From: Meconema thalassinum
Taxonomy: Eukaryota > Arthropoda > Insecta > Orthoptera > Tettigoniidae
NCBI GenBank assembly: GCA_946902985.2
Contig: OX336396.1
Coordinates: 232,018,797-232,082,796, forward strand
Direction: 5' to 3'
Length of the DNA: 64,000 nucleotides
Shown here: in pieces, positions 1 to 10,603 of the stretch
How the letters are laid out: each line of letters begins with the position of its first letter
Position numbering within the stretch: the first letter of the stretch is position 1
Translations under genes and position numbers: made by a program
The notes under the pieces: generated by a model
Database searches by the model: none
Seen by the model: only the letters and a program-made list of their open reading frames with translations
What the model was told of the DNA's origin: nothing

Positions 1-697
1 TGATTCTTAGTAGCGCAGCTAAATGGTGGTGTGTTAATATATTTCTGACGCTATTTTGGCGAAGCTTCGTTGTAGAAAACTCCTCTTCACAGATATAGGA
101 AAATGCGAATATGCCAGCTATCTTCTTTGCATGAGAATTCAATTTTGGGAAGCTTGATTTTGGTAGGGCCTTGTAGAACTCAATTTTCGAAACGATGAAT
201 AGTTGCTTTAATTCATTGTTACATTGTAAATCAATCAGTTCTATCTGCAACTCTATTATACAAAACGCATAAACACAATGAGTTTGAAATAGTTTTGCAC
301 TTCTAGGTATACAGAACAGAAAATATGACCTATGTGTAATTGTAGATACAGTGAGTCCGGGAATATTCTCTGCAGCGCCTACATGCGTCTGCGAGAGATA
401 GCAACAGCAGTTACGTTGGTAGCACGGCTGCCGCTTGCATCATCTCTACTTACTATAAAACCAAGTCCCCGTTCCTTGGATGTTACTGGTAAACTCAAGA
501 ACCACTGTATAGATTTTGATGCGGTTTTCACCATTCTGTAAAGGATATATCGTGTATGATTTCTATAGAAAATAATTTATTTTTGATCAAAGGAAGCCGA
601 GCAGCAACGATTTTAGTGGAATAGTCGATTTAAAAAAACCTGGCGTCCGAGCGCTTTGTAAGCTTACGCTGGGCAAACCGTTAAAAATATCTAAATA
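1..697. other. No recognisable gene
   Basis: AT-rich sequence with only short chance frames; the longest is 69 codons on the plus strand from 332. No repeat family found elsewhere in the window, no tRNA-like boxes and no transposase motif were recognised here. Confidence 0.5.
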
Positions 698-1122
698 CTA
701 TGAGTGTAAGAATTGTTCAGCATGAAAAGTTCTACAAAAAAGTCCGTGAGAGCATATATGTCTATCTTCCATACATCGCCCACTATAAGGGAACAACTGA
801 AGCTTGTCTCTTACAGCTTTATGTGCTGTCGACTTGGAGATTCCTGTTTGTTGAGCTAATTTTCGTGTTGATTTACTTGGGCTTCGCAGCATTATATCGG
901 AGATTTCATCAAGTTTTTCGTCTGTTAAAAGCGTAGGCCTGCCTGTTCCCGGTACATCGTGAACTGAGCCAGTCACACGAAATTTACTTACCAAATCCCG
1001 AATGGTATCACTTTGAATTAGGAAACCGCGCCTGAAATCTTAATTTTACATTTTCTGTAAACCGATCGCCTTCGCGAAGAACGTATTCCACCAAGAAAAC
1101 AACTCTCTTCAGTAGTAAACAT
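698..1122 (-). pseudogene. DUF4817-type transposase N-terminus, broken
   Basis: Read on the minus strand from ATG at 1122, two frameshifts are needed to follow one protein. The first part reads like FLVEYVLREGDRFTENVKL, then FQARFPNS. The second part reads SDTIRDLVSKFRVTGSVHD, then PGTGRPTLLT, KSTRKLAQQTGISKS and LQLFPY. The block ending GRP followed by a helix-turn-helix (TRKLAQQTGIS) matches the N-terminal DNA-binding region of mariner-like proteins annotated DUF4817. The frame is lost after LQLFPYSG, before any DDE catalytic core. Seen: the motifs and frameshifts. Inferred: a dead transposase fragment rather than a host gene. Confidence 0.72.
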
Positions 1123-1439
1123 TACCGCCTATATACTGTTGCACTCTTCCAATAATAATCCATCCGAACGCTCGCTGACTGTAATACTCGCTGAAGACCT
1201 GCAGGCTCGCGCACTTATCGCAATGCACATCGACAGCTCACACGGGGAAGTCCCGCTTTGAAGGACACAGTGCAGTACAGCCAACTAAAACTCATGACTC
1301 AACCAGTCACAGCTGCACGTACCCACTGCGGAGAACATTCTAGGGCGCCCTGTAGTATAGTCGTCCAGTTGCAAAACTCGTTTAATCCACTTGTGAATAA
1401 GAATCTTTTTTATGAGAAACGTTTCTCTGGTCTTTGCCT

Positions 1440-1955
1440 CGCGTATCTTTTGTGTTTTTTGTTTTCTACTTTTTTCTTTTTGCTTTGTGATTTTGGTTTT
1501 TTGGTTTTGTGTTTGCTTTGTGCTTTTGCTTTTGAAGTTTACTTTTTGCTTTTCTTTCTAGTTTTCTGCTTTTGCTTTTTTTTTTAATTTTGCTTTATTG
1601 CTTTGTGTTTCTTGTTTTTGCTTTTCTGCTTTTGCTTTTGTTTTTGCATTTTTCTTTTTTCTTCGTGTTTTTGGTTTTTGGTTGTATGTTTGTTTTCTGG
1701 AAAATCAAAATGAAATAAAACAAAATAAAATAAAACAAAACAAAATAAAACAAAATAATCAAACAAAATAGAAACAAAATAAAATAAAACAAAACAAAAA
1801 ATAAAACAATTTTAAACAAAATAAAACGAAATAAAATATAACAAAACAAAATCAAAATAAAACAAAATTAAATTAAATTAAATTAAACAAAACAAAATAA
1901 AACAAAATAAAATTAAATTAATTAAAGTAAAATAAAATAAAATAAATAAATAAAT
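1440..1955. repeat. Low-complexity T-rich then A-rich tract
   Basis: Positions 1440-1690 are built of TTTTGCTTTTG-like units on the plus strand. Positions 1690-1955 switch abruptly to A-rich units such as AAAATAAAAC. Open frames across it, rich in Phe/Leu or Lys/Asn, are translations of simple sequence and not genes. Confidence 0.9.
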
Positions 1956-1956
1956 A

Positions 1957-2446
1957 ATTTTATGTTCCACCCTGACTATTATATGTACTATAATGAGGCT
2001 CATTATAACACTAGTTTTCATTATGAAACAGTTCCTCCCACCAATCGATGCTCAAGAAACAGTTGTTTGACCAATTAGATAAGAATAGCGTCGCGCCTGC
2101 GCTGAGTTCCACAGCCTTCTAATTTAAATTTCACTGCGTGGCCTAGTGTCATAGTAGGTTAATCGAGGTGGTCATGGTCAATAAAAGGTATTCTCTGCGT
2201 CTCATGCGCTCTGTTCAGTACATAAAACTGGTGAAATCTCGACAGATATTTATGAATATTTATGTACGAACCTAAAATAGTTATAATAATTATCGTCGAA
2301 CATAAACAGTTGTATGCAACTCGCATATAATGGTAATTACCGTAAGACACTCGTATGGAAATTACAAAACTCGCGTACGCTCGTTTTATAAACATACTCG
2401 TGTCTTAATTATTGCCATTATAGGCTCGTTGCATGATGTACTATTA
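1957..2446 (+). repeat. Interspersed repeat R1, copy 1
   Basis: Member of a family present at least five more times (7015-7707, 31223-31508, 37224-38850, 40942-41152, 41153-43685). It opens with TTTATGTTC and carries a segment containing GACAGATATTTATGAATATT. It ends in a long imperfect stem-loop: GCAACTCGCATATAATGG pairs with CCATTATAGGCTCGTTGC about 90 bp later. No open frame is shared between copies, so it looks non-coding. The class is unknown; inverted TTTATGTTCGAC and GTCGAACATAAA motifs suggest a non-autonomous DNA element. Confidence 0.75.
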
Positions 2447-3435
2447 CGACATGATCCTTATTCGCAAGTGGATTGAACGAGAATTGCAACAGGACGACCC
2501 AATTCGAAACCATGTCGCGGTCCGGATTAGACTAGCTCAAGGGCTGCACTTGGCCCACGGACAGTACTTTGCCCATGACTGCTTTAGACGAAGACAATAA
2601 AAGCTGAACTGTAGTTATGGCCTTTGGGACACTTCTATTCTCTCAACTCAATTAAAACAGAACATTAACCAGCAAATATTTGAAGCGGAGATTTTAAAAA
2701 ATACTGTACAGCACTACATTGTGTTGTATGTTAAGGAAAAACATGACGTAAAATCTAAATATTTTATATAAATACACACATACAGTCTAACTCTCTCTTT
2801 TATTTACACAAATGAAATATTATTTCGGTTCGCTTAACTTTCCTAGTATAAGCACAATGGCACAGTGATTTATATTCTGGGAAATTAGGCTATATAAATT
2901 ATAGCCTGTAGTAAACCGGAAAGGTTTGTAAATATTGATACTTACTTCCAATAGTGGATATATTCTGCGCGTGGCGAGTAGGCCTATATACATTATTTGA
3001 ATTTTCGCCAGATCGTGCTGACGCATAAATTTGTTGAAAAAGATAAACAACAGGAAAAAAATGTGCGAGAGAAACTTCGGACATTCTGTGTGTGTGCGCA
3101 TGTGGGTGTGTCTGTGTGTGTATGTGTGTGGCGCACAGCATTACACGATATTACTTGCAGTATTCAGGTAATTATACAAATGAAGCCAGATTAGCGTATC
3201 CAATTCAGCGCAAGAGGAAATTATACGGGATAGTTGGTGAGAGAGAGGCAGATCGCATTAAGCTGTGGTTGGTCTCCTTTTTGAAGAGAGTAGAGTGCTG
3301 TCAACGGAAATAATTACCTTGTGAGCTAGAAATATTACTGTCGTCCTGTTTATGTAATACGTTGTACTGTGTACAAAAAATCTCGTAATTCTGTGACAGA
3401 GTTTATGCCGCAATTGAGTAAAAGTGCGCATCAGT
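2447..3435. other. No gene recognised; GT-rich microsatellite
   Basis: Mostly unique AT-rich sequence. A GT-rich run lies at about 3088-3131. Frames of up to 93 codons on either strand match nothing known to me and include translations of the GT run. Confidence 0.5.
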
Positions 3436-3880
3436 GCTGTACTACGTTGTTGTGTAGCCTACAAGAGTGTATTCGTTTGACAGTCCAGAATCGGTACGCC
3501 AATGAGGCATAAACACCGGCTTTGATGGCGTAATTGGTAGTATGCTGAACTGCTGTCCCCAAGATCACGGGTTAAAACCCGGCCATAGTCGTCGGATATT
3601 TTTAAGAGCGTTAAAATACTTCAGCATGCCTTCCTTTGGAGGGGAAGTAAAGCCGGCGGTCCCATGTCATAGATTTATGGCATGTAAAAGATCCTTCCAC
3701 TAACTAAACTTTCTTTTTTGCTGTTGATTTTACCCTCCAGGTTGGTGTTTCCCACGGACTCAGCGGGGGAACTCACCACTACTGCCTCTACGGGAAGTGT
3801 CCTAGATCTGGATACAACTGGGGAGGTGTGATCAGCACCTCGCCCAGGCTGACTCACCTGCGAAGCGAACAGGGGTCTTA
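3436..3880 (+). mobile_element. tRNA-derived SINE (family A), in a duplicated block
   Basis: A tRNA-like head has A box GGCGTAATTGGTAGTATGC at about 3527 and a degenerate B box GGGTTAAAACCC at about 3572. It is followed by the family body GAGCGTTAAAATACTTCAG and GGAGGGGAAGTAAAGCCGGC. Positions 3436-3735, including about 85 bp upstream of the tRNA-like head, recur at 4179-4480. The block was therefore duplicated together with its flank. Confidence 0.8.
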
Positions 3881-3884
3881 TGAG

Positions 3885-4178
3885 GGATGGGAAGGGAGGG
3901 GAAGATTGGGATGGATAGGCAAGGAAGCGGGAAGGAGACGGCCGTGGCCTTACAGTAGGTAGTCTACCATTCCGGCAATTGCCCGAAGACGAAGTGGTAA
4001 ACCACGGAAAACCACTTCGAAGATGGCTGAGGTAGGAATCGAACCCCCTCTACTCATTTGGGCCACCCGAGGGTGAGTAAACTCCGTTCCAGTCCTCATA
4101 CCACTTTTTAAATTTCGTGGCAGAGCCGGGAATCGACCCTCCTGCAGCTAACCACGTTGACCGCTACGCTACGGAGGC
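3885..4178 (-). mobile_element. tRNA-derived SINE (family D), reverse
   Basis: On the minus strand it reads as a tRNA-like head with B-box-like GGTCGATTCCCGGC, then GAAGTGGTTTTCCGTGGTTT and a body rich in GGCCGTCTCC. Related copies lie at 12966-13262 (+), 29912-30205 (+), 38945-39300 (-) and, more diverged, 36965-37190 (-). It lies between the two halves of the 743-bp duplication. Confidence 0.7.
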
Positions 4179-4256
4179 GACTACGTTGTTGTGTACTAGG
4201 GTGTATATATCAAGAAGGTTCGTTTGATGGCTGCACAGTCCAGAATCGGAATGCCA

Positions 4257-5074
4257 ATGAGGCATAACCACCGGCTTCGGTGGCGTCGTTGGTAACATGT
4301 TGATCTGCTGTGCGCAAGATCGCGGGTTCAAACCCGGCCAAAGTCGTCGGATTGTTTTAAGAGCGTTAAAATCTTTCAGTATACTTTCCTTCGGAGGGGA
4401 AGTAAAGCCGGCGGTCCCATGTCATAGATTTGTGACATGTAAAAGATCCTTCCACTTACTAAACTTTTGTGAAGCTAAATTTCTAGGTTGGTTGGTTGGT
4501 TCCTTAGTTTAGGGGCTGCTACAACGCGGCCATGTAACCACGCGTACTTTCGGTGTGCGTAGAATTTGTCTGATAACCGGTGTTAATTGTGATGGCTGTA
4601 TTAGTGTGTGTTATCTGTGATTTAGGTACAGTAGATGGTCTGCTGACGATTAATTTTTTCAAGTAGTTCCTGCTTTTGCCACCAAAGCTACCGTCCACGA
4701 TAACGATACCTGGCTGCAGACGTAGCTACTAAATGCCATTGCAGTCAGCGCCCGGTTGCGAACGTTGGAACTAATAGAGCGTTATCAAGCTAACCAATAA
4801 TTTAGCTTTCACAAGTGTAATTAATGGAAGGTTCTATTTCATGCCATAAATCAATGAAATGGGACTGTCGGCTTCACTTAATTTCTAGGAAAGATTTCGT
4901 TGAAACGCTCTATCAAAGTTCTTACGTTCACTACTAGGTGTCAGTGATATCTGGTAGCGAAATTGAACGGAACTTGTAGCTCAAGCCATGGGTGTCCGCT
5001 TGAAGAAGCTGCTGCTGCCTCCTCTGGCGAGTCGAACATGTCCTCGGGCTCTCCCGGTACTAAAAGCCATACGA

Positions 5075-5133
<59 letters not shown>

Positions 5134-5134
5134 A
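4257..5134 (+). mobile_element. SINE family A, split by a nested SINE
   Basis: The 5' part (4257-4486) has A box GGCGTCGTTGGTAACATG and B box GGGTTCAAACCC. The 3' part resumes at about 4884 (AAAGATTTCGTTG) and runs through GGTGTCAGTGATATCTGG to AAAAGCCATACGA and a (TAAA)n tail at 5082-5134. The minus-strand copy at 13372-13800 shows the same body uninterrupted, which proves the order. The (TAAA)n tail abuts mariner C-terminal sequence at 5136, so the SINE landed in the mariner relic. Confidence 0.8.
4487..4883 (-). mobile_element. SINE variant A' nested inside SINE A
   Basis: Minus-strand copy of the variant seen complete at 21496-22012. It has the family A middle region joined to a different 3' half, which resembles the family D tail and ends in repeated AACC. 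The plus strand therefore shows GGTTGGTTGGTTCC at the left edge. Its tRNA-like head is missing, so it is 5' truncated. Confidence 0.7.
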
Positions 5135-5135
5135 C

Positions 5136-5420
5136 CGTGAGCATTGAGGCACACATTGCATTGAAGCACCAAGTTGACTATCCCCGTGTGGTAAAACACC
5201 GTGTCTTGCTGCGTGAAGAAGTCCGTATCCACCTGCTGCACATCTTTGTCCAACAGGAATCGTCCATCTTTCAATACCTTTTTTGAGGGACCGAGGGAGT
5301 GATAATCGCATGGGGAGAGATCAGGGCTATAGGATGGTTGCTCAAGTGTCTCCCGCTTGAGTTGGCGGATAGTTGCCTCACTTTCCTCGTTAACGCGCGG
5401 CTCGTCTTTGAAACCTAGCT
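5136..5420 (-). pseudogene. mariner transposase C-terminal fragment
   Basis: Minus-strand translation gives LEQPSYSPDLSPCDYHSLGP, then KVLKDGRF after one frameshift, then DTDFFTQQDTVFYHTGI and ending near CLNAHG. The block YSPDLSPCDYH is the hallmark around the third catalytic aspartate of mariner (DD34D) transposases, and FYxxGI followed by a Cys-containing CLNxxG tail is the usual C-terminus. It is cut at its end by the SINE tail. The stretch 5421-5768 has no recognised coding content and may be the internal deletion joint of this mariner copy. Confidence 0.8.
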
Positions 5421-6014
5421 GGGTGGATATGTTTACATTCCATGTCTGTAGGGTACCAAGGCATTCACAGCTTAAGGCACAGTGTTGTCAACTGTCCATC
5501 ACCGTAGAAGCAACTTAATCGGTGTCCATGGCAAGCAGTAGCTGGACTGGACAGAACAGCGTGCAACAGCGCAACACTGGAGACTGTAAAGTGAGCTGGT
5601 AGAAAGGGCTGGTGTCAACACCACCTGTTCTGCACTCCTCGTGGACAGATAGAGGAAGCATCCTATTGGTCAAGAACCGTCAGCTATTGGTCAGCAACAA
5701 ACAATGACTTTTGTCGGCGCGTACTAATGCTTAACGTTAACCAAAGTCATGCAACTATACCTTCTGCGTTACAACCTTTGCTCTATGGGTACGTGTGTTA
5801 TCATGAAGCAGCAGCACCTCTTGTCGCTGTTTTCCCCCGGACGTTTCCCCTTATTTGCACCCCGTAATTTCTCCAGTGTTGCGCGGTATCGTTCCTCAGT
5901 GATGGAGACACCTGATTCCTTGAATTCAATGAGCACCGGGCCCCTGTAATCAGAGAACAGTGTGAGCATTTACTTTTCATCGGATGGTTGCCCCTTGAAC
6001 TTCTTGGGACGAGG

Positions 6015-6737
6015 CAGTGCTGGATTACCCATAAGGCTCGACTAGGCCCAGGAATAGGGCCCCCAATTATCTGGGGCCCCGCATTTTTTAAAATCCAGAA
6101 CTGAGACAGTTTCAGTATTATATTAAATTACAATGTCCTTTAAAAACTGAGTTCACTCATTCTGAACTTTACGAAATTCTTATTCGAGACAAGCTTGAGT
6201 CTGTTTTTCCGAACGTTGAAATTGCTTGTCGCATTTTCCTGGCCCTCATGATAACGAATCGTTCTGCGGAGCGCTCGTTTTCAAAATTGAAACGGATCAA
6301 AAGTGCGCAAAGAAGTATCATGCCACAAGAACGATTAGACATGCGAAGTTTAATGTATATCGAGTCAGATGTTCTACGGGAAATTGATTGATTGATTGAT
6401 TGATTTTGAAGACATTGTAGAAGATTTCATTGACCGAAAAAAAGCAACAGAAAAAAATGATTACATTTTACAGAAGTAAAAAAGTATGATTTGTTAAATT
6501 GTTTATTGTTTATCAAATCATCTGAAATGTTTTCAAATAACGATGATCGTTTCAATTGAAATGTATGTATATATGATTTAATAAAAAGTGTATTATTCAT
6601 CTTGAAAAAAAAACTCTTGTATAGGCTATACTTTATTAAATGTGCAGGTGCTAATAAATAAAAAATATATTTTAAAAATATAAAGGGGCCCCAAAAATCT
6701 GAGGGACTTGGGCCCCTTTTACCTTAATCCGGCACTG
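6015..6737 (+). mobile_element. hAT element with exact 8-bp target duplication
   Basis: Ends are CAGTGCTGGATTA (left) and the inverted TAATCCGGCACTG (right). Both are followed inward by GGGCCC-rich subterminal sequence (GGGGCCCC near each end). The flanks 6007-6014 and 6738-6745 are both GGACGAGG, an 8-bp duplication as expected for hAT. Removing the element and one duplicate rejoins the mariner reading PRPKKFKGQPS, which confirms the boundaries. It contains a transposase remnant. Confidence 0.9.
6164..6479 (+). pseudogene. hAT transposase C-terminal dimerisation domain remnant
   Basis: The frame reads ELYEILIRDKLESVFPNVEI, then MITNRSAERSFSKLKRIKS, then PQERLDMRSLMYIESDVLREI. The NxSAERSFSxLKxIK...RLxxLxxxxIE pattern is the hAT dimerisation region, as in ZMYM- and THAP-like hAT proteins. 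After REID a (TGAT)n expansion introduces a stop; the frame FEDIVEDFIDRKKA resumes beyond it and ends at TAA 6477-6479. Only the last ~90 codons survive, so the element is non-autonomous. Confidence 0.85.
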
Positions 6738-7014
6738 GGACGAGGGGACGATGGATGACACTACAGCGGTAACCAACACCTTCAGGAAAAGTTGATTTAT
6801 GTTGTACGACCACATTCTCAGAATGAACAACAACATGGTGACCAAAAGGATTCTCAACCTTGCTCCCTCAGTGAAAGTCAAGAGTAACTGAAATAGAGAA
6901 AGACCTTTAAGAAATTGTCATCAGAGAGGTAATTATACAAGACTAGCTTTACCCGGCATGCGTTGCAATATCAATCAAAGACAGATATACAGGAAGAAGG
7001 AGGATAATAATAAT

Positions 7015-7707
7015 GTAATTGGTTTTATGTTCGACCCTCACCATTATGTGTCAGAAAACTGTATCATAATGATGGTCATTATAACACTGTTTTTCATTAC
7101 GATACAGTTTCTCCAGCCAATCAGAGCTCGTTCATTGACCAATTAGGTAACGATACCTTCGCGCATGCGCTCAAAATCCAACATGTCGGACATAAACACA
7201 ACATCGAACTATAATAAATTACCGACATGGAATACGCACAGTCCATATGTTTGCGTATGAGGCGAATATGAGACAAGAAATAGCACTGTACCTTAATATC
7301 ACCAACCCTAATTTCTACATAGCGCATTGCCTTCAAACGACTCCGGTGACAATATTACTGAGGGACGGCAGATGTGAACATATGGCCTGCATAATATGGC
7401 ATTGCAAGCACACAGAGCGCATGCGTCGGTCGTTCAGAGATCTTGAAAGACAGAGATATTATACTCAGCGCTCGCTCTCCTATCACAAAATTCAAATGGC
7501 TCCTCTCAACAGATATTTATGAATATTTATGTTAAAACATATAATAAAGTTATAATTATCGTCGAACATAAACAGTCGTATGCAACTCGCCTATAATGGT
7601 AATTAAGACACTCGTATGGAAATTATAAAACTCGCATACGCTCGTTTTATAAAAAATACTCGTGTCTTAATTATAGCCATTATAGGCTCGTTGCATAATG
7701 TACTATT
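7015..7707 (+). repeat. Interspersed repeat R1, long copy
   Basis: Begins TTTTATGTTCGACCCTCACC. It contains an extra segment (about 7150-7490) around CAACATGTCGGACATAAAC that also appears inverted near 40942, and ends with the family stem-loop at about 7575-7700. No shared reading frame. Confidence 0.75.
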
Positions 7708-7790
7708 CCAAGCTTAATTCAGTTTTAAGATCTCCCGGCCAAATGCCGTGGTGTGAACTGTATTGGAATAGACAGGGATACCAGATAACT

Positions 7791-10511
7791 TAGAACCCTG
7801 CGCGGATAAACAAAACGTTATCCGCATCCGCCCCGCATCCGCACGACTATTATCCGCATCCGCTCCGCATCCACAAGACTGTAATCCGCATCCGCCCCAC
7901 ATCCGCACGACTATTATCCGCATCCGCTCCGCATCCGCAAGACTGTAATCCGCATCCGCCCCACATCCGCACGACTATTATCCGCATCCGCTCCGCATCC
8001 GCAAGACTGTAATCCGCATCCGCCCCGAATCCGCACGACTATTATCCACATCCGCAAGACTATTATCCGCATCCGCAAGACTGTAATCCGCATCCGCTCC
8101 GCATCCGCAAGACTGTAATCCGCATCCGCCCCACATCCGCACGACTATTATCCGCATCCGCTCCGCATCCGCAAGACTGTAATCCGCATCCGCCCCGAAT
8201 CCGCACGACTATTATCCGCATCCGCAAGACTATTATCCGCATCCGCAAAACTGTAATCCGCATCCGCCCCGCATCCGCAAGACTATTATCCGCATCCGCA
8301 AGACTGTAATCCGCATCCGCTCAGCATCCGCAAGACTGTAATCCGCATCCGCCCCACATCCGCACGACTATTATCCGCATCCGCCCCACATCCGCAAGAC
8401 TGTAATCCGTATCCGCCCCGAATCCGCAAGACTATTATCCGCATCCGCTCCGCATCCGCAAGACTGTAATCCGCATCCGCAAGACTGTAATCCACATCCG
8501 CCCCGCATCCGCAGGACTGTTATCCGCATCCACTCCGCATCCACAAGACTGTAATCCGCATCCGCCCCGCATCCGCAAGACTGTTATCCGCATCCGCACG
8601 ACTGTAATCCGCATCCGCCCCGCATCCGCAAGACTGTTATCCGCATCCGCTCCGCATCCACAAGACTGTAATCCGCATCCGCCCCGCATCCGCAAGACTA
8701 TTATCCGCATCCGCTCCGCATCCACAAGACTGTTATCCGCATCCGCTCCGCATCCACAAGACTGTAATCCGCATCCGCCCCGCATCCGCAAGACTGTTAT
8801 CCGCATCCGCTCCGCATCCGCACGACTGTAATCCGCATCCGCCAGACTGTTATCCGCATCCGCTCCGCATCCGCACGACTGTAATCCGCATCCGCCCCGC
8901 ATCCGCAAGACTGTTATCCGCATCCGCTCCGCATCCACAAGACTGTAATCCGCATCTGCCCCGCATCCGCAAGACTGTAATCCGCATCCGCACGACTGTA
9001 ATCCGCATCCGCCCCGCATCCGCAAGACTATTATCCGCATCCGCTCCGCATCCACAAGACTGTTATCCGCATCCGCTCCGCATCCACAAGACTGTAATCC
9101 GCATCCGCCCCGCATCCGCAAGACTGTTATCCGCATCCGCTCCACATCCGCACGACTGTAATCCGCATCCGCCCCGCATCCGCAAGACTATTATCCGTAT
9201 CCGCCCCGCATCCGCAAGACTGTTATCCGCATCCGCTCCGCATCCACAAGACTGTAATCCGCATCCGCCCCGCGTCCGCAAGACTGTTATCCGCATCCGC
9301 TCCGCATCCGCTCCGCATCCGCACGACTGTAATCCGCATCCGCCCCGCATCCACAAGACTGTTATCCGCATCCGCACGACTGTAATCCGCACCCGCCCCG
9401 CATCCGCAAGACTGTTATCCGCATCCGCTCCGCATCCACAAGACTGTAATCCGCATCCGCCCCGCATCCGCAAGACTATTATCCGCATCCGCTCCGCATC
9501 CACAAGACTGTAATCCTCATCCACCCCGCATCCGCAAGACTATTATCCGCATCCGCTCCGCATCCACAAGACTGTAATCCGCATCCGCCCCGCATCCGCA
9601 AGACTGTTATCCGCATCCGCTCCGCATCCGGACGACTGTAATCCGCATCCGCCCCGCATCCACAAGACTGTTATCCGCATCCGCTCCGCAACCGCACGAC
9701 TGTAATCCGCATCCGCCCCGCATCCGCAAGACTGTTATCCGCATCCGCTCCGCATCCACAAGACTGTAATCCGCATCCGCCCCGCATCCGCAAGACTGTA
9801 ATCCGCATCCGCCCCACATCCGCACGACTGTAATCCGTATCCGCAAGACTATTATCCGCATCCGCTCCGCATCCACAAGACTGTAATCCACATCCGCTCC
9901 GCATCCGCAAGACTGTTATCCGCATCCGCCCCGCATCCGCAAGACTGTTATCCGAATCCGCTGACATCACAATAATATTTTTAATTTAATTAATAGGTAA
10001 AGCAACACCTTTAGACATTTGAAGAGAAATTCGTTCCCCTAGGCTGTGTGTGAAGCGCAAGACAATGTTGGCTGAGTGTTGTCCCTCTGATTAACGTCAA
10101 GTGAAACATCGGGTGGCTAATTATGACACTTACTTAGACGTCGGATATACCCACGCAGGCAAGCACAGGTATTAAGGACTTTTTTGGGGGGGATAAGTCT
10201 ATAGTACACTAATTGAGGGTATTTCCATGATTGGCTTCTCTCATTTCTCTATTATTATTCTCAATCCAAGCGAAAGCAAATAGGAAAATAACAAGAAACG
10301 TGAAAGACGCAGATCATTGGAAAAAGTAAAATTATTAAAAGAAAAATCCAGTTCATCATTGTATTCTAAAAACTATCCGCAAATTTACTCTAAACATTAT
10401 CCGCAGATAATCTGCTCTCCGCACAGTCATGCAAACTCTATCCGCATGGCGAAAAATTTTGCGGATATCCGCGGGTTTATCCGCAGATATCCGCATCTGC
10501 GCAGGGCTTTA
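7791..10511. mobile_element. hAT-like element filled by a minisatellite
   Basis: Left end TAGAACCCTGCGCGGAT and inverted right end TAAAGCCCTGCGCAGAT form 17-bp terminal inverted repeats with three mismatches. Flanks are CAGATAAC (7782-7789, one base before the end) and CTGATAAC (10512-10519), close to an 8-bp duplication. The right subterminal region (10430-10500) carries scattered TATCCGCA motifs, the same motif that is massively amplified on the left. No transposase is recognisable at 9970-10430. The hAT assignment is an inference from the ends and flank length. Confidence 0.55.
7810..9962. repeat. 2.1-kb minisatellite of ATCCGC-rich units
   Basis: Units of about 30-33 bp are built from ATCCGCATCCGCCCC and GCATCCGCAAGACTGTAATC. 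Recurrent variants (AAGACTGTT or ACGACTGTA, CCCCGC or CTCCGC) alternate in a higher-order pattern. Because many unit lengths are multiples of three, the minus strand is open for up to 236 codons as repeats of RMRGGCGLQSCGCGADADNS. These frames lack unique ends and are taken as repeat translation. Confidence 0.95.
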
Positions 10512-10603
10512 CTGATAACACGGCGGGCTGCTGACAGTCTCCTCATGTCACCTCGCGATGAATCACCAAGCCATTATCACACCTGACGTTGCTGTGTGAT
10601 AAC

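Larger units (their letters stand above)
5769..6790 (-). pseudogene. mariner transposase middle region, split by hAT
   Basis: On the minus strand 6738-6790 gives SSPRPKKFKGQPS only when joined across the hAT insertion to 6014 downward, then MLTLFSDYRGPVLIEF and EERYRATLEKLRGANKGKRP. In mariners the PKKF...GK(V)MLTVFWD...GPVLxE block lies between the first and second catalytic aspartates. A stop sits before MLTLF and the frame fails where LHDNA would follow. Seen: motifs, stop, insertion. Inferred: the same ancestral copy as 5136-5420, orientation preserved. Confidence 0.75.

Noticed and set aside
1258..1855. Phe/Leu-rich and Lys-rich frames on both strands
   Set aside because: Translations of the T-rich and A-rich low-complexity tract.
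3520..3600. Possible functional tRNA gene at the SINE A head
   Set aside because: The acceptor and anticodon stems do not form and the same sequence heads dispersed copies with a common non-tRNA body.
8435..9145. 236-codon minus frame rich in Cys, Asp and Arg
   Set aside because: It is a translation of the ATCCGC minisatellite. The start and end fall at random units and other phases are also open.
7810..9962. CRISPR-like array
   Set aside because: Units have no constant-length unique spacers and the context is eukaryotic; it is a minisatellite.
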